A stretch of 9,762 nucleotides of DNA, taken from positions 1-9,762 of the forward strand of contig JALVCY010000420.1 of the NCBI GenBank assembly GCA_027009605.1. The letters run 5' to 3'. A program made the translations under genes and the position numbers. The notes below the pieces were generated by a model. It worked only from the letters and a program-made list of their open reading frames with translations. It was not told the origin of the DNA and made no database searches. Source of the stretch: Saprospiraceae bacterium. GTDB taxonomy: Bacteria; Bacteroidota; Bacteroidia; Chitinophagales; Saprospiraceae. Of the stretch, positions 1 through 8,047 are shown piece by piece (within the stretch, counting starts at the first letter, position 1; every line of letters begins with the position of its first letter).

Positions 1-180
1 AGCTGTCCGCCGGATGATTGTGGCGGGATTTGGGGATATTCCGACCTCTTGGCTACTATCGCTGACAAAGACCATCCTGAACACGAGGAAATTATGGAAT
101 GGGTCGGAGAAGACTTCGATCCGGATTATTTTGACGTGGCGGATGTCAATGCGCGCTATCAACACCGGTTCTTTTCTTGA
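1..180 (+). CDS. pRiA4b ORF-3-like protein, C-terminal part (5' end outside window)
   Basis: Reading frame 1 is open from the first base to a TGA at 178-180 and gives 59 residues. The fragment opens with SCPPDDCGGIWGYSDLL and continues with ADKDHPEHEE, MEWVGEDFDPDYFD and VADVNARYQ. This is the characteristic end of the plasmid pRiA4b ORF-3-like family: a CPPxDCGG motif, then GY..LL, a DP/DHPEHEE segment, and an FDPxxFD..xVN tail. The biochemical function of the family is not established. The two cysteines of CPPDDC could bind metal, which is inference. The N-terminal part and start lie to the left of the window. The gene converges on the rhodanese gene, and a 36-base palindrome begins 10 bases after its stop. 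The family call is firm; nothing can be said about role or operon partners. Confidence 0.88.
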   Translation, partial: SCPPDDCGGIWGYSDLLATIADKDHPEHEEIMEWVGEDFDPDYFDVADVNARYQHRFFS

Positions 181-190
181 TTGAATGAAT

Positions 191-240
191 CTTGGCAGGG
201 ACGCACGGCCGTGCGTCCCTGCCAAGCCGTGCGTCCCTAC
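191..240. repeat. Perfect 36-base palindrome plus an extra half copy, between convergent genes
   Basis: Positions 191-226 form a perfect palindrome with half-site CTTGGCAGGGACGCACGG. It is followed at 227-240 by CCGTGCGTCCCTAC, a further copy of the right half. The element lies between the stop of the pRiA4b-like gene and the end of the rhodanese gene, and the extra half reads into the rhodanese stop codon. In RNA from either strand it would form an 18-pair stem with essentially no loop, or an alternative pairing with the third half-site. No T tract follows, so it is not a textbook intrinsic terminator, although it could slow or attenuate convergent transcription. From memory, GGGACGCACGG/CCGTGCGTCCC palindromes occur as dispersed intergenic elements in several bacterial genomes. 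That resemblance has not been searched here. Confidence 0.85.
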
Positions 241-515
241 AGGCGATGCAAATAAACATCCTTCCAAGGACCGCCATCAAAGATTTGTTCGCAGCCGGCA
301 GATTTCAATTGGCCGAGTGCTTGGCTGCTGCGATTGCCGGATCGGCAGCAAAGGATAATGGGTTTGGAGAGCCCTTTCAGGCGGTCGATTTGTTTGGCGA
401 TGGTGTCTAAGGGGATGTTGATGGAGTAGGGGACATGCCCTTCTTTAAACTCCTCGGGAGTCCGGACATCCACGATGGTCGCACTATCAGACTTGATTAA
501 ATCGTGTAAACTCAT
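237..515 (-). CDS. Single-domain rhodanese-like protein (sulfurtransferase family)
   Basis: The 92-residue product begins MSLHDLIKSD and covers one rhodanese domain. It shows IVDVRTPEEFKEGHVPYSINIP (residues 14-35), the DVRTPEEF..GH and N-IP signature, and the active-site loop CRSGNRS with catalytic Cys57 and Arg62. Such small proteins usually carry a persulfide on the loop cysteine and act in cytoplasmic sulfur transfer; no signal peptide or membrane segment is visible. An upstream ATG at 561-563 would add 16 residues, but that start lies inside the terminator hairpin and adds a hydrophobic stretch unlike the family, so I chose 515. No Shine-Dalgarno motif and no clear promoter are visible between the terminator and the start. 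The protein ends GGPWKDVYLHRL, and its TAG stop (237-239) falls at the edge of the palindromic repeat, so the C-terminus may have been reshaped by it. Confidence 0.9.
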   Translation of the reverse strand: MSLHDLIKSDSATIVDVRTPEEFKEGHVPYSINIPLDTIAKQIDRLKGLSKPIILCCRSGNRSSQALGQLKSAGCEQIFDGGPWKDVYLHRL

Positions 516-535
516 TTTGATTAAACTTTGCAAAT

Positions 536-573
536 AAAAAAAAAACCGGATGAAGATTTCCATCCGGTTTTTT
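536..573 (-). terminator. Rho-independent terminator of the giant T9SS-protein gene
   Basis: CCGGATG (546-552) pairs with CATCCGG (561-567) around an 8-base loop. The stem is extended by A-T pairs (540-545 with 568-573). On the minus strand the hairpin is followed by a run of ten T (complement of the A run at 536-545), the classic intrinsic terminator form. It lies 10 bases beyond the TAA stop (583-585) of the giant gene and just upstream of the rhodanese start, so it should end transcription of the former. It may also partly insulate the rhodanese. The plus-strand reading also has a six-T tail, but no plus-strand gene ends here. Confidence 0.88.
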
Positions 574-582
574 ATAACACGA

Positions 583-3500
583 TTAACGGAGTAAGGTTGA
601 AAAACCTTGTAATTTTTCTAATCTTCCGTCGGGCATGGTGATTTGTAATTGCCACACGTATTGCCCGGTGGGGAGTGGCTCGCCGCGGAAAGTGCCGTCC
701 CAACCGGAGTCCGGGTCATTGATGGGGACGTCTTCAATGTGGAATACCTCCTCTCCCCAGCGGTCAAAAATAGTGAAATAGGCGATGCGTGCTTTCGAAT
801 CTCCTACGACATAGAGCCGGTCATTTTGGCTATCTTCATTTGGTGAAAATCCTGTTGGGACAAAGATCTTTGTGTGTTTGGATACAATGAGCCGAATCTG
901 TGCATTGGCAGAACAGCCGTTTTCATCAGTGATGTAGAGGTATATGAAGTTTTGGAAGGAGGGGCTGACCATCGGATTGGGGCAGCCCGTACAACTTAAG
1001 ATGTCGCCGCTCGCACTTGTCCATTCATAGCTAATATCTCCCACCGCATTTTGGATATCCGGCATCATCTGCAAACTGTCTCCGTAGGCCAGCGCAATGT
1101 CGGGACCTAGATCTAGTTCGATGGCTTCAGGCTGGGTGATGGTTTCTTCCGGAATGGTAGTGGTACACCCCCTAGCGTCTTTGACCGTGATGGAATAAGT
1201 CCCGGGGAACAGACCGACCTTGTTATTAATTCCTGTGAAATCATCATTGTTAATACTGTAAAGATAGGGAGCCGTACCCCCGTTGGAAGCGATTAATATC
1301 TGTCCATCGCGTCCCCCGTTACAGGTAATATCTTTGGTCGTGGCCGTAGCTGTAAGAGGCTCCCCCGGTTCAGTGATTTCGGTGGACTGTTGTTCGGAGC
1401 ATCCATTATCATCTGTAACGGTTAAGTCATATCTACCGGCGGTAATGTCTTGCAAATCAGCTGTTTGCGCTCCGTTTTGCCAAAGGTATCTGTATGGGCT
1501 ATGGCCTCCGGAAACGGTAGATTGTATCGCTCCGGTAGCTTCGCCGGCGCAATTCACATCGGTGGTCACTAAATCAATTTGCAAGGGGTTGGGCTCATTA
1601 ATATCTACGTTAATGCTTGATTTACAACCATTTGCGTCTGTTATTTCTACAGCGTAATGGCCTTTCGCTAATTGAGTGGCGGTGGCCGTTGTCTGGTTAT
1701 TAGCGGCAGCATCCCATTGGTAGGAATAATCCGGCGTGCCCCCGATACCGGTCACTTCTGCTGTGCCGTCTGCCAAACTTTTGCAGGTCACATCTTGGAC
1801 TTGGACTATTTTTCCCGCAAGGGCTTCGGGATTGCCTATCTGAATAGAATTTGTAATAGTACAACCTGTTATTTTGTCCGTAATGGTTACTTGGTAGGAT
1901 TGTCCACCGGTCAATTGGTAGGCATCATAATTGGTTTGTGCCGGTGTGGTATTCCATGCGAATTGATAGTTATTCGTTGGTTGAGTGGCTCCATTAATCA
2001 AGATAGTCTGAACGGAAGCCGCTCCATTGGTGGCATCGTGACAAAGCGCCGGCGTTTGGGTCAACTGTGCCGTAAATTCGTTATGCTGAGCGATGGTTGT
2101 TTGGTCACTATAGGTACATCCGGCGGCATCGGTAACGGTGATGGTATAAGTATTGGCGGCAAGATTTTCGATTTTTTGAGTCGTCCCGGCATTGTCCCAA
2201 AGGTAAGTGTAAGGCGCCGTTCCACCGGTGACATTCACTTGCGTAAAACCGGATTGCGCACCAAAACAGATAGAGTCAGAATTGGTAAAACTCAAGGTGA
2301 CCGGAGCCGGTTGAGAGACCACAATAGTCAAATCCACTTGGCAAGCATGGGCATCTGTTACTTTTAATTGGTAAGTACCGGCCGGGATGTTTTCTAAATT
2401 GGGGGTTGTTTTTTGGGTCAAGTCCGGCAAGGTATATTCGTAAGTATAAGGAGGTGTACCGCCAGAAACAGCAGTAGTAATCGCTCCATTGCTTGCACCA
2501 AAACAAGAAATAGACTGCACAATGGTGTCAACAACCAATTCGGTAGGTTCGTTGACTTCAATGGTATTGCTTTGGACACATTGTTTGAAGTCTGTGACGA
2601 CTACTTTGTAAACATTGGCCGGAAGGCTGATGGCGGTTTTATTGGTTTGGAGTAGGGCGTCGTTCCATTGGTAGGTATAGGGAGCCGTACCGCCTGAAAC
2701 TGCAACCGAAGCACTGCCCGAATTATTGCCGTTACAATCCACGTCGGTCTTGTTCATGGTCAAGACCATATCGCTGGGCGCTTGGATGTCAAAAGAAACC
2801 AAGCCCGTACAGTTATTTTGGTCTGTGATGGTGACTTGGTACAAACCGGCAACCAAGTCATTCCTTTGCTTAGATCCGGCTCCGGTATCACTCCAATTGT
2901 AGGAATAATTACCGACACCGCCCTCTGCTATTATTGTTGCTGTACCGGGCGCACCACCACATACGGCATCGGTTGTCTGCGCAGTGGCGGTAATTTCAGC
3001 AGGCTGATTTAGGGTCATATTGTTGGCGGAAGCCGTACAACCTAAAGCATCTGTAACCGTCACGGCATAAGTACCTGCCTCTAAGTTTTGAGCACCGGGT
3101 GTCGTTTGGTTTTGGTCATCATCCCATTGGAACTGATAGCCGGGGGAGCCACCGGTTAAATTCGTAATCATAATCTGTCCGTCGGCGGATTCAAAACAAG
3201 ACAGGTCAGTGGTTTGGGTTTGGAATTGAATTTTTGGGTTTTGGGTAATGATTAAATCCCCGTTGGCGGTACAGCCATGATTATCTGTGACAATATAAGG
3301 ATAGCTACCGGCCGCTACTTGCGTAATGAGCGAATCACTACCACCATTGAGCGAAAAACTGTAAGGCCACACTCCACCAGAAACTACAATGGCGCCTGCT
3401 CCGGAGAAATCTCCAAAACAATCAACCGATTGAGTTTCCAGTGCTGTAGCAGAAACCAAAGCGGGCTCTGTCACTAGCGTGTCATAAGGGTAGGTACATC

Positions 3501-5916
3501 CAATATTGTCGGTTATAATAATTTGGTGAGTACCGGCAGCTAGATTGTCAAAAATTCCTGTATTATTTGTATTTGCGGAGAGCGTGTAAGTGTATGGAGG
3601 ATAGACTCCGGATGCTGTGATAGCAATTTCGCCGTCTGAGTTGCCGTGGCAATGCGCCGGCGTGACAACGGCCGTGATGGATGGTGTCTGACAATCCAAT
3701 GTGGTGCATTGGTGCGTGCCAATTTTGGCGGGGCAATTGCCGATGGCACGGACTTGAATCGTTACGGTTTGGTTGACCGATAATCCATTTTGCGTGTAGG
3801 TCAACAGGTTGCCGACAGGTTGCCAGCCGTTGCCGTCAATATTGATTTCATAGGCGGTGGCTCCGGCAACAGCAGTCCAAGAAAAAGTGATATAATTGGC
3901 TCCAACTAGTTGACAATCAATACTTGGCGCTTCCAAGGAGTCTTGTACAAAAACCGTAATGCTATCCTGTACACTACAGCCGTAAGAGTCATGAACGGTG
4001 AGCGTATAAGTCGTGGTTTGATCCGGCAAAGTCAAATCCGGGTCGGGGCAATCCAAGCAAGAAAGGTCGTCAGAATTTTCCCATTGATATGTTAATTTGA
4101 ACGTGGGTTCAAAAGTGATTGACCACTCTTTTAGATTGCCGGTGGCGCCGTCTCCCCAATTACTACCTTGGTCGTCAAAAACCATCAAGCGCCATTGTCC
4201 ATTGGTCTGCGAAGGAGTTCCCCCCGTCCAAAAATCGCTAAAATTACCTTCCGGCAAAAAATCCCCTTTGAAGTAAAGGTTGTCCTTGTGCGCAAAATCA
4301 ACGACTCCGTTCGGTGGAAAAATAGCCTTTAGAGTGTCCAAAATACTAGTGACCGGTGCCGTCGCTGTAGGCTTGAAGCAGACATCCATGCCCCGGGAAT
4401 TATTGCCATTATCGGAAGATAAAAGCAACGGAGTATTATTGGGTGAAAATAAGAATAAATCCACATCCGCATCATATTTGTGCGAAAGCTTGACGCAGAC
4501 ACTCCGGATGACACCGGGAGCCATCTTAATCGGTTGAACCCCAAACACATTAAGAGGCGCATTGACCGGTGGGTCGTCATTGGAGATTTTGTCGTTTCCT
4601 GTATAAGTAAAGGTCGGTGCCACGGGCTCAGGAACATCCAACTTTCCGTCTAGATGAAGGATGGCATGATTGGGATTGGAGCAAATGGAAGTATCTTGAC
4701 CAAGGTCAGGAGAGACCAAAACATTGTCCTTGATAGGAATATATACCGTGTCCACCGTGCAAATATCTTTTTGGATACTAATGGCAATGTATTCTCCATT
4801 TTCCGCAAGGCCGTCAATGGCTGCAAACACATCTACAGATACAGAGCTGTCTCCGGCGGGAATAATCAAAGGGTCTCCATCCGAAAAATCCGCTCCGTCT
4901 TTGGTCATGGTATAGTCATCCGGATGGGTGGCCGTACCAAGAAAGTGATATTCCAAGGCTAAATCCATTGCCGTGGGCTGTTGGGTCTCAAATTCCAAAG
5001 TGGCGCCCGAGCAACCTTCAACGATGGTACCATCTACGCTTATCGTATTTAAGTTGGCGACAATCGAACCGGTACCAAAACTTTTAGCTTCTAAAAATAC
5101 ACCCGTGTCTAAAATCTCATCTCCCAAATCCGCAACGGCTAATTTGATATGGTAAGTTTGGCAAGGTTGGACGATGGCTTGCGCTGTAAAAACATTGGTG
5201 AATCCATCATAACTAAGATTTAGACCGTTGCTATTGTCATTGTAATATTGTGGGTAGCTGGGGGTGCAAGTGTTGGTTCCATTGCCATTGTTGACGTTGC
5301 TGATGGATACATAATTGGTTGTGAAGCTATAGCCGGAAGGGTCTGCAGGATCCGGAATTAAAGCAATATTTTTTGAATTGTTGGAGAAAGAGCCGTTAAT
5401 CCCCGGACCGGAGATAAAGAAACCAAAGACATCATTGTACTGAGTACATACGTATTCGGGATATTCTTCGGAAGCAAAAACATAGCGAAACCGAAGTGTG
5501 TCGGCAGCGGGAATAAAGGTTATTTCGTAAATGGCGACATCCTTGACATCTGCTCCGGGTTGGATTTCTTCACCAATTTTTTTTAAGTCCGGGTCACTTA
5601 CATTGGTCATGGCCATGTAAGAAGGATTGTCGGAAGACGGCCCGACGACCTTGTCAGCACGTCCGGTGGTCATGACAATACCCCGATCCAAGCCAATGTC
5701 TCCGGCAGCGCCATTGAAGTAACCAACTTGAGTGGCAGCGCCCTTATAGGTGACGTTGGTAACTGTCACGCCTTCGCCAAGGAAAACGTTAGAAATGAGT
5801 TCTTCAGGAGAGAAGGAAGTCCCGCCGGCTCCGATTACGTTGAGTTGAGCCAAAAGGCTCTGCGTGGCAAAGACCCAAAAAAATAGGCTGAAAAGCAGCT
5901 TAATACTGTTTGTCAT
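583..5916 (-). CDS. Giant secreted protein: choice-of-anchor L, P-domain-like, eleven SprB repeats, T9SS type B sorting domain
   Basis: The product is about 1777 residues. Residues 1-24 (MTNSIKLLFSLFFWVFATQS, then LLAQ) form a signal peptide. Residues 25-282 match the choice-of-anchor L domain (LDRGIVMTTG, FRYVFASEEYPEYVC, NDVFGFFISGPG, YDGFT, LAVADLGDEILDTGVFLEA). Residues 283-398 look Calx-beta-like. Residues 455-603 resemble a proprotein-convertase P domain (LSHKYDADVDLFLFSPN, NGQWRLMVFDDQG, GNLKEWSITF). A PKD-like segment (604-659) and a fibronectin III-like segment (660-742) follow. Eleven SprB repeats (744-1597) and another PKD-like segment come next. The T9SS type B / gliding-motility-associated C-terminal domain (1683-1777) shows FVPTGFSPNEDSQND, FDRWGEEVF, GWDGTFRGE and PTGQYVW. 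The protein is expected to cross the inner membrane by Sec and the outer membrane by T9SS, then act outside the cell, probably in adhesion or gliding; this role is inference. No protease catalytic domain accompanies the P-domain-like part. An in-frame ATG at 5961 would add MDIQKDLIVLENRQP, an acidic start unlike a signal-peptide n-region, so I prefer 5916. A terminator follows the stop. Confidence 0.93.
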   Translation of the reverse strand: MTNSIKLLFSLFFWVFATQSLLAQLNVIGAGGTSFSPEELISNVFLGEGVTVTNVTYKGAATQVGYFNGAAGDIGLDRGIVMTTGRADKVVGPSSDNPSYMAMTNVSDPDLKKIGEEIQPGADVKDVAIYEITFIPAADTLRFRYVFASEEYPEYVCTQYNDVFGFFISGPGINGSFSNNSKNIALIPDPADPSGYSFTTNYVSISNVNNGNGTNTCTPSYPQYYNDNSNGLNLSYDGFTNVFTAQAIVQPCQTYHIKLAVADLGDEILDTGVFLEAKSFGTGSIVANLNTISVDGTIVEGCSGATLEFETQQPTAMDLALEYHFLGTATHPDDYTMTKDGADFSDGDPLIIPAGDSSVSVDVFAAIDGLAENGEYIAISIQKDICTVDTVYIPIKDNVLVSPDLGQDTSICSNPNHAILHLDGKLDVPEPVAPTFTYTGNDKISNDDPPVNAPLNVFGVQPIKMAPGVIRSVCVKLSHKYDADVDLFLFSPNNTPLLLSSDNGNNSRGMDVCFKPTATAPVTSILDTLKAIFPPNGVVDFAHKDNLYFKGDFLPEGNFSDFWTGGTPSQTNGQWRLMVFDDQGSNWGDGATGNLKEWSITFEPTFKLTYQWENSDDLSCLDCPDPDLTLPDQTTTYTLTVHDSYGCSVQDSITVFVQDSLEAPSIDCQLVGANYITFSWTAVAGATAYEINIDGNGWQPVGNLLTYTQNGLSVNQTVTIQVRAIGNCPAKIGTHQCTTLDCQTPSITAVVTPAHCHGNSDGEIAITASGVYPPYTYTLSANTNNTGIFDNLAAGTHQIIITDNIGCTYPYDTLVTEPALVSATALETQSVDCFGDFSGAGAIVVSGGVWPYSFSLNGGSDSLITQVAAGSYPYIVTDNHGCTANGDLIITQNPKIQFQTQTTDLSCFESADGQIMITNLTGGSPGYQFQWDDDQNQTTPGAQNLEAGTYAVTVTDALGCTASANNMTLNQPAEITATAQTTDAVCGGAPGTATIIAEGGVGNYSYNWSDTGAGSKQRNDLVAGLYQVTITDQNNCTGLVSFDIQAPSDMVLTMNKTDVDCNGNNSGSASVAVSGGTAPYTYQWNDALLQTNKTAISLPANVYKVVVTDFKQCVQSNTIEVNEPTELVVDTIVQSISCFGASNGAITTAVSGGTPPYTYEYTLPDLTQKTTPNLENIPAGTYQLKVTDAHACQVDLTIVVSQPAPVTLSFTNSDSICFGAQSGFTQVNVTGGTAPYTYLWDNAGTTQKIENLAANTYTITVTDAAGCTYSDQTTIAQHNEFTAQLTQTPALCHDATNGAASVQTILINGATQPTNNYQFAWNTTPAQTNYDAYQLTGGQSYQVTITDKITGCTITNSIQIGNPEALAGKIVQVQDVTCKSLADGTAEVTGIGGTPDYSYQWDAAANNQTTATATQLAKGHYAVEITDANGCKSSINVDINEPNPLQIDLVTTDVNCAGEATGAIQSTVSGGHSPYRYLWQNGAQTADLQDITAGRYDLTVTDDNGCSEQQSTEITEPGEPLTATATTKDITCNGGRDGQILIASNGGTAPYLYSINNDDFTGINNKVGLFPGTYSITVKDARGCTTTIPEETITQPEAIELDLGPDIALAYGDSLQMMPDIQNAVGDISYEWTSASGDILSCTGCPNPMVSPSFQNFIYLYITDENGCSANAQIRLIVSKHTKIFVPTGFSPNEDSQNDRLYVVGDSKARIAYFTIFDRWGEEVFHIEDVPINDPDSGWDGTFRGEPLPTGQYVWQLQITMPDGRLEKLQGFSTLLR
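1126..3687 (-). repeat. Coding array of eleven SprB-type repeats
   Basis: Within the giant protein, residues 744-1597 split into eleven units of 75-85 residues, starting at about 744, 820, 895, 974, 1049, 1126, 1205, 1280, 1365, 1444 and 1519. The common plan is a cysteine near residue 14 (often CxG...G), a V/I-S-GG-xxPY-x-Y-x-W strand pair, a central variable stretch, L-xAG-xY-x-V-x-VTD-xxGC, and a final I-x-E/Q-P. This is the SprB repeat of gliding-motility adhesins. The units are clearly diverged from each other, so the array is old or diversified rather than freshly duplicated. Unit 8 (1280-1364) is the longest, with an insertion after SVQTILINGA. SprB-type repeats form extended stalks on surface adhesins in this phylum. 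Confidence 0.88.
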
Positions 5917-6055
5917 CGGTTGTCTGTTTTCTAGCACGATTAAGTCTTTTTGTATGTCCATTTGTTCATTTGGCGCAGGGTGAAGAAGACTTAATTTGTT
6001 GGAGTGCTTGGTTTGTTGTTTGCTCTTGGGAAGCTGCGGTTAACCTGAGAGATTC

Positions 6056-6086
6056 CAAAAGTAGCCCCCTTGCGGGTAAAAATCAA
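6056..6086 (-). promoter_or_regulatory. Bacteroidota-type promoter for the giant T9SS-protein gene
   Basis: On the minus strand, TTG (complement of 6084-6086) is followed after exactly 20 bases by TACTTTTG (complement of 6056-6063). This matches the Bacteroidota sigma factor consensus TTG, about 19-22 bases, TAnnTTTG. It predicts a transcript start near 6049-6051 and a leader of roughly 90 bases to the 5961 ATG or 135 bases to the preferred 5916 ATG. It lies in the divergent intergenic region and points at the giant gene. The rest of 5917-6055 shows no other clear signal. Confidence 0.6.
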
Positions 6087-6198
6087 TGAATTGGCCGTAT
6101 AATAATGACATTTTTTTACATACGATATATTTTCTACCACTTATCCCTAATAAAAGGGCTTTAATCGAAAAAAAGAAGCGCTTCATTGGCTATTTAAT

Positions 6199-6206
6199 TA
6201 CATTTG
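6199..6206 (+). promoter_or_regulatory. Possible -7 element for the sppA-permease operon
   Basis: TACATTTG matches the Bacteroidota -7 consensus TAnnTTTG and lies 59 bases before the SppA start at 6266. The nearest upstream TTG (6186-6188) is only 10 bases away, too close for the usual -33 spacing, so the match is half complete. A palindrome GAAGCGCTTC (6175-6184) sits where the -33 element would be expected and could be an operator, which is speculative. Confidence 0.35.
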
Positions 6207-6265
6207 TGTCTCGAAGGCGTTTGGCCTTATTTGTTTGGTTGAACCAAAAAAACACAATATACAAT

Positions 6266-8041
6266 ATGAAAAACTTTTTTCTGAAATCAACTTTGGCGGC
6301 AGCGGTAGGCTTTATCTTGGCCATTGTTGCTATTTTTGTTTTCTTCTTGATTGTTGGCTTAGCTTCCGGCGGTAGCGACAAAATGGTCATCAAAAAAGGC
6401 TCTATCCTAAAATTGGACATGAGCAGTCCTATTCCCGAAAGGACTAATAACGTCAAGGAAGGCTCCGCCTTGACTTTCAAATTGGAAGATGAATCTGTAC
6501 TCGGCTTGGAAGATATGGTGAAAGCCATCGAGCATGCTAAAAATGATGCTAAAATAGAAGGCATACTTTTGACCGGATTGTTTTCACCAAACGGGAGTGC
6601 GACCAAATCACGGCTTCGGCGCGCATTATTGGATTTTAAGGAGTCCGGTAAGTTTGTGGTGGCTTATGACAAGTATTTTGCTCAAAGCGCTTATTACTTG
6701 GCATCTGTTGCCGACGGGGTCTATTTGAATCCTTTGGGCAATGTTGAGTTTCGGGGGTTTTCCAGTATGAAAGCTTTTTATAAAGAAGCCATGAATAAAT
6801 TGGGCGTTGATGCGCAGGTGTTTTATGCCGGTAAATTTAAGAGCGCAACAGAGCCATTCAGATATACGCAGATGAGTGAGCCGAGTAAGTTGCAGGTGCG
6901 CCGGTATTTGGCCGGATTGTATGATGTGTTTATTGATGATATCGCCAAGTCCAGAAATATGTCTAATCAAGAATTGCGTCAGGTGGCGGATACGCTTTCG
7001 CTAAAACAGGCCTCGCAAGCACTGCAAATGGGCTTGGTGGATTCTTTGTTTTATGATGACCAATTGCAGGCTAATTTAAGGGCAAGGCTGTCTGTCAAGC
7101 CGAAGAAAAAGATTCCGTTTGTTTCGATGGCTGATTATGCCAAGGATGTCAAATGGAAGGGCAAAGGAAAAGATAAAATAGCTATTGTCTATGCGGAAGG
7201 TTCGATTGTCGATGGTAAAGGCGGTTCCGGCCAAATCGGAGACAAACAATATGTGAAAATCTTACGAAAAATACGAAAGGACAAAAAGGTCAAAGCCCTT
7301 GTTTTGCGGGTGAACTCCGGCGGAGGAAGTGCCATGGCTTCCGAAAATATCTGGCGGGAAATTGAATTGATCAAAGCAAAAGGGATTCCGGTGATTGCTT
7401 CGATGGGCGATGTAGCGGCTTCGGGCGGATACTATATACTGGCCGGTACGGACAAAATCTATGCAGAACCCAATACCATTACCGGCTCTATTGGGGTCTT
7501 TGCAATGATTCCCAATACGGCTAAGTTGATGAACGATAAGCTCGGCATCTACTACGATACCGTAAAAACCAATGTGAATGCGGCTCCGATTAATGGTTAT
7601 CACCCGATTGTGGGTCAACAAGCGGTGATGTTTCAAACCATGATAGATTCGATGTATGCCACTTTTCTCGCAAGAGTATCGGCCGGAAGGGGGCTATCTG
7701 TGGACTCTGTACATGCGATTGCTCAAGGGCGTGTGTGGACGGGGACGGATGCGAAGTCGATAGGCTTGATTGATGAATTCGGAGACTTGGATGATGCGAT
7801 TGCGGAAGCGAAAGCCAAAGCGGGTATCGAAGACCTGAAAGTGGTAGAATATCCCAAGGTCAAAACCCAAATCCAGCGACTTGTAGAAAGGCTGACAGGA
7901 AAAGAAGTGACCGCTTCACTCAAAGCAGAAATCATTAAGGATGAATTAGGCGACTTTGCCCCGGTTTATGAAGAGTTGAAAGAGCTCAAAGAAATAAAAG
8001 GTATTCAAATGCGGATGCCTTATGAAATTATCGACAAATAA
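6266..8041 (+). CDS. sppA: Signal peptide peptidase SppA, 67-kDa two-domain type
   Basis: The 591-residue protein starts MKNFFLKSTLAAAVGFILAI and has one N-terminal membrane anchor (about residues 7-33), so the bulk should lie on the periplasmic side of the inner membrane. Like the 67-kDa SppA of E. coli (618 residues), it has two related halves. The N-terminal half carries the general-base lysine in GKFKSATEPF (Lys192). The C-terminal half carries the nucleophile serine in GDVAASGGYYI (Ser386), followed by the GSIGVF motif (407-412). The enzyme is a Ser-Lys protease that degrades signal peptides left in the membrane after secretion. The open frame extends upstream to an ATG at 6086, but the extra 60 residues (basic, mixed) precede the membrane anchor and are unlike the family, so 6266 is chosen; an A-rich leader precedes it. 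The stop is 6 bases before the permease gene, suggesting one operon. Confidence 0.94.
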   Translation: MKNFFLKSTLAAAVGFILAIVAIFVFFLIVGLASGGSDKMVIKKGSILKLDMSSPIPERTNNVKEGSALTFKLEDESVLGLEDMVKAIEHAKNDAKIEGILLTGLFSPNGSATKSRLRRALLDFKESGKFVVAYDKYFAQSAYYLASVADGVYLNPLGNVEFRGFSSMKAFYKEAMNKLGVDAQVFYAGKFKSATEPFRYTQMSEPSKLQVRRYLAGLYDVFIDDIAKSRNMSNQELRQVADTLSLKQASQALQMGLVDSLFYDDQLQANLRARLSVKPKKKIPFVSMADYAKDVKWKGKGKDKIAIVYAEGSIVDGKGGSGQIGDKQYVKILRKIRKDKKVKALVLRVNSGGGSAMASENIWREIELIKAKGIPVIASMGDVAASGGYYILAGTDKIYAEPNTITGSIGVFAMIPNTAKLMNDKLGIYYDTVKTNVNAAPINGYHPIVGQQAVMFQTMIDSMYATFLARVSAGRGLSVDSVHAIAQGRVWTGTDAKSIGLIDEFGDLDDAIAEAKAKAGIEDLKVVEYPKVKTQIQRLVERLTGKEVTASLKAEIIKDELGDFAPVYEELKELKEIKGIQMRMPYEIIDK

Positions 8042-8047
8042 ATCTAT

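Noticed and set aside
192..410. 72-codon plus-strand open frame over the palindrome and rhodanese gene
   Set aside because: It is antisense to the rhodanese gene and starts inside the repeat. It has no recognisable domain.
593..608. AAGGTT-GAAA-AACCTT hairpin near the end of the giant gene
   Set aside because: It lies inside the coding end (GFSTLLR) and has no T tract. The real terminator is at 536-573.
1672..2367. 231-codon plus-strand open frame inside the SprB region
   Set aside because: It lies antisense to a strongly supported coding region. Its glycine- and isoleucine-rich composition reflects the repeated SprB codons, and no family is recognisable.
5917..5961. 15-codon N-terminal extension of the giant protein
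   Set aside because: The extension is acidic and comes before a clean signal peptide that starts at the 5916 ATG. It cannot be fully excluded, because both starts have AT-rich leaders.
6086..6265. 60-codon N-terminal extension of SppA
   Set aside because: It precedes the membrane anchor, is unlike the family's N-terminus, and overlaps the candidate promoter. The ATG at 6266 gives the normal SppA start.
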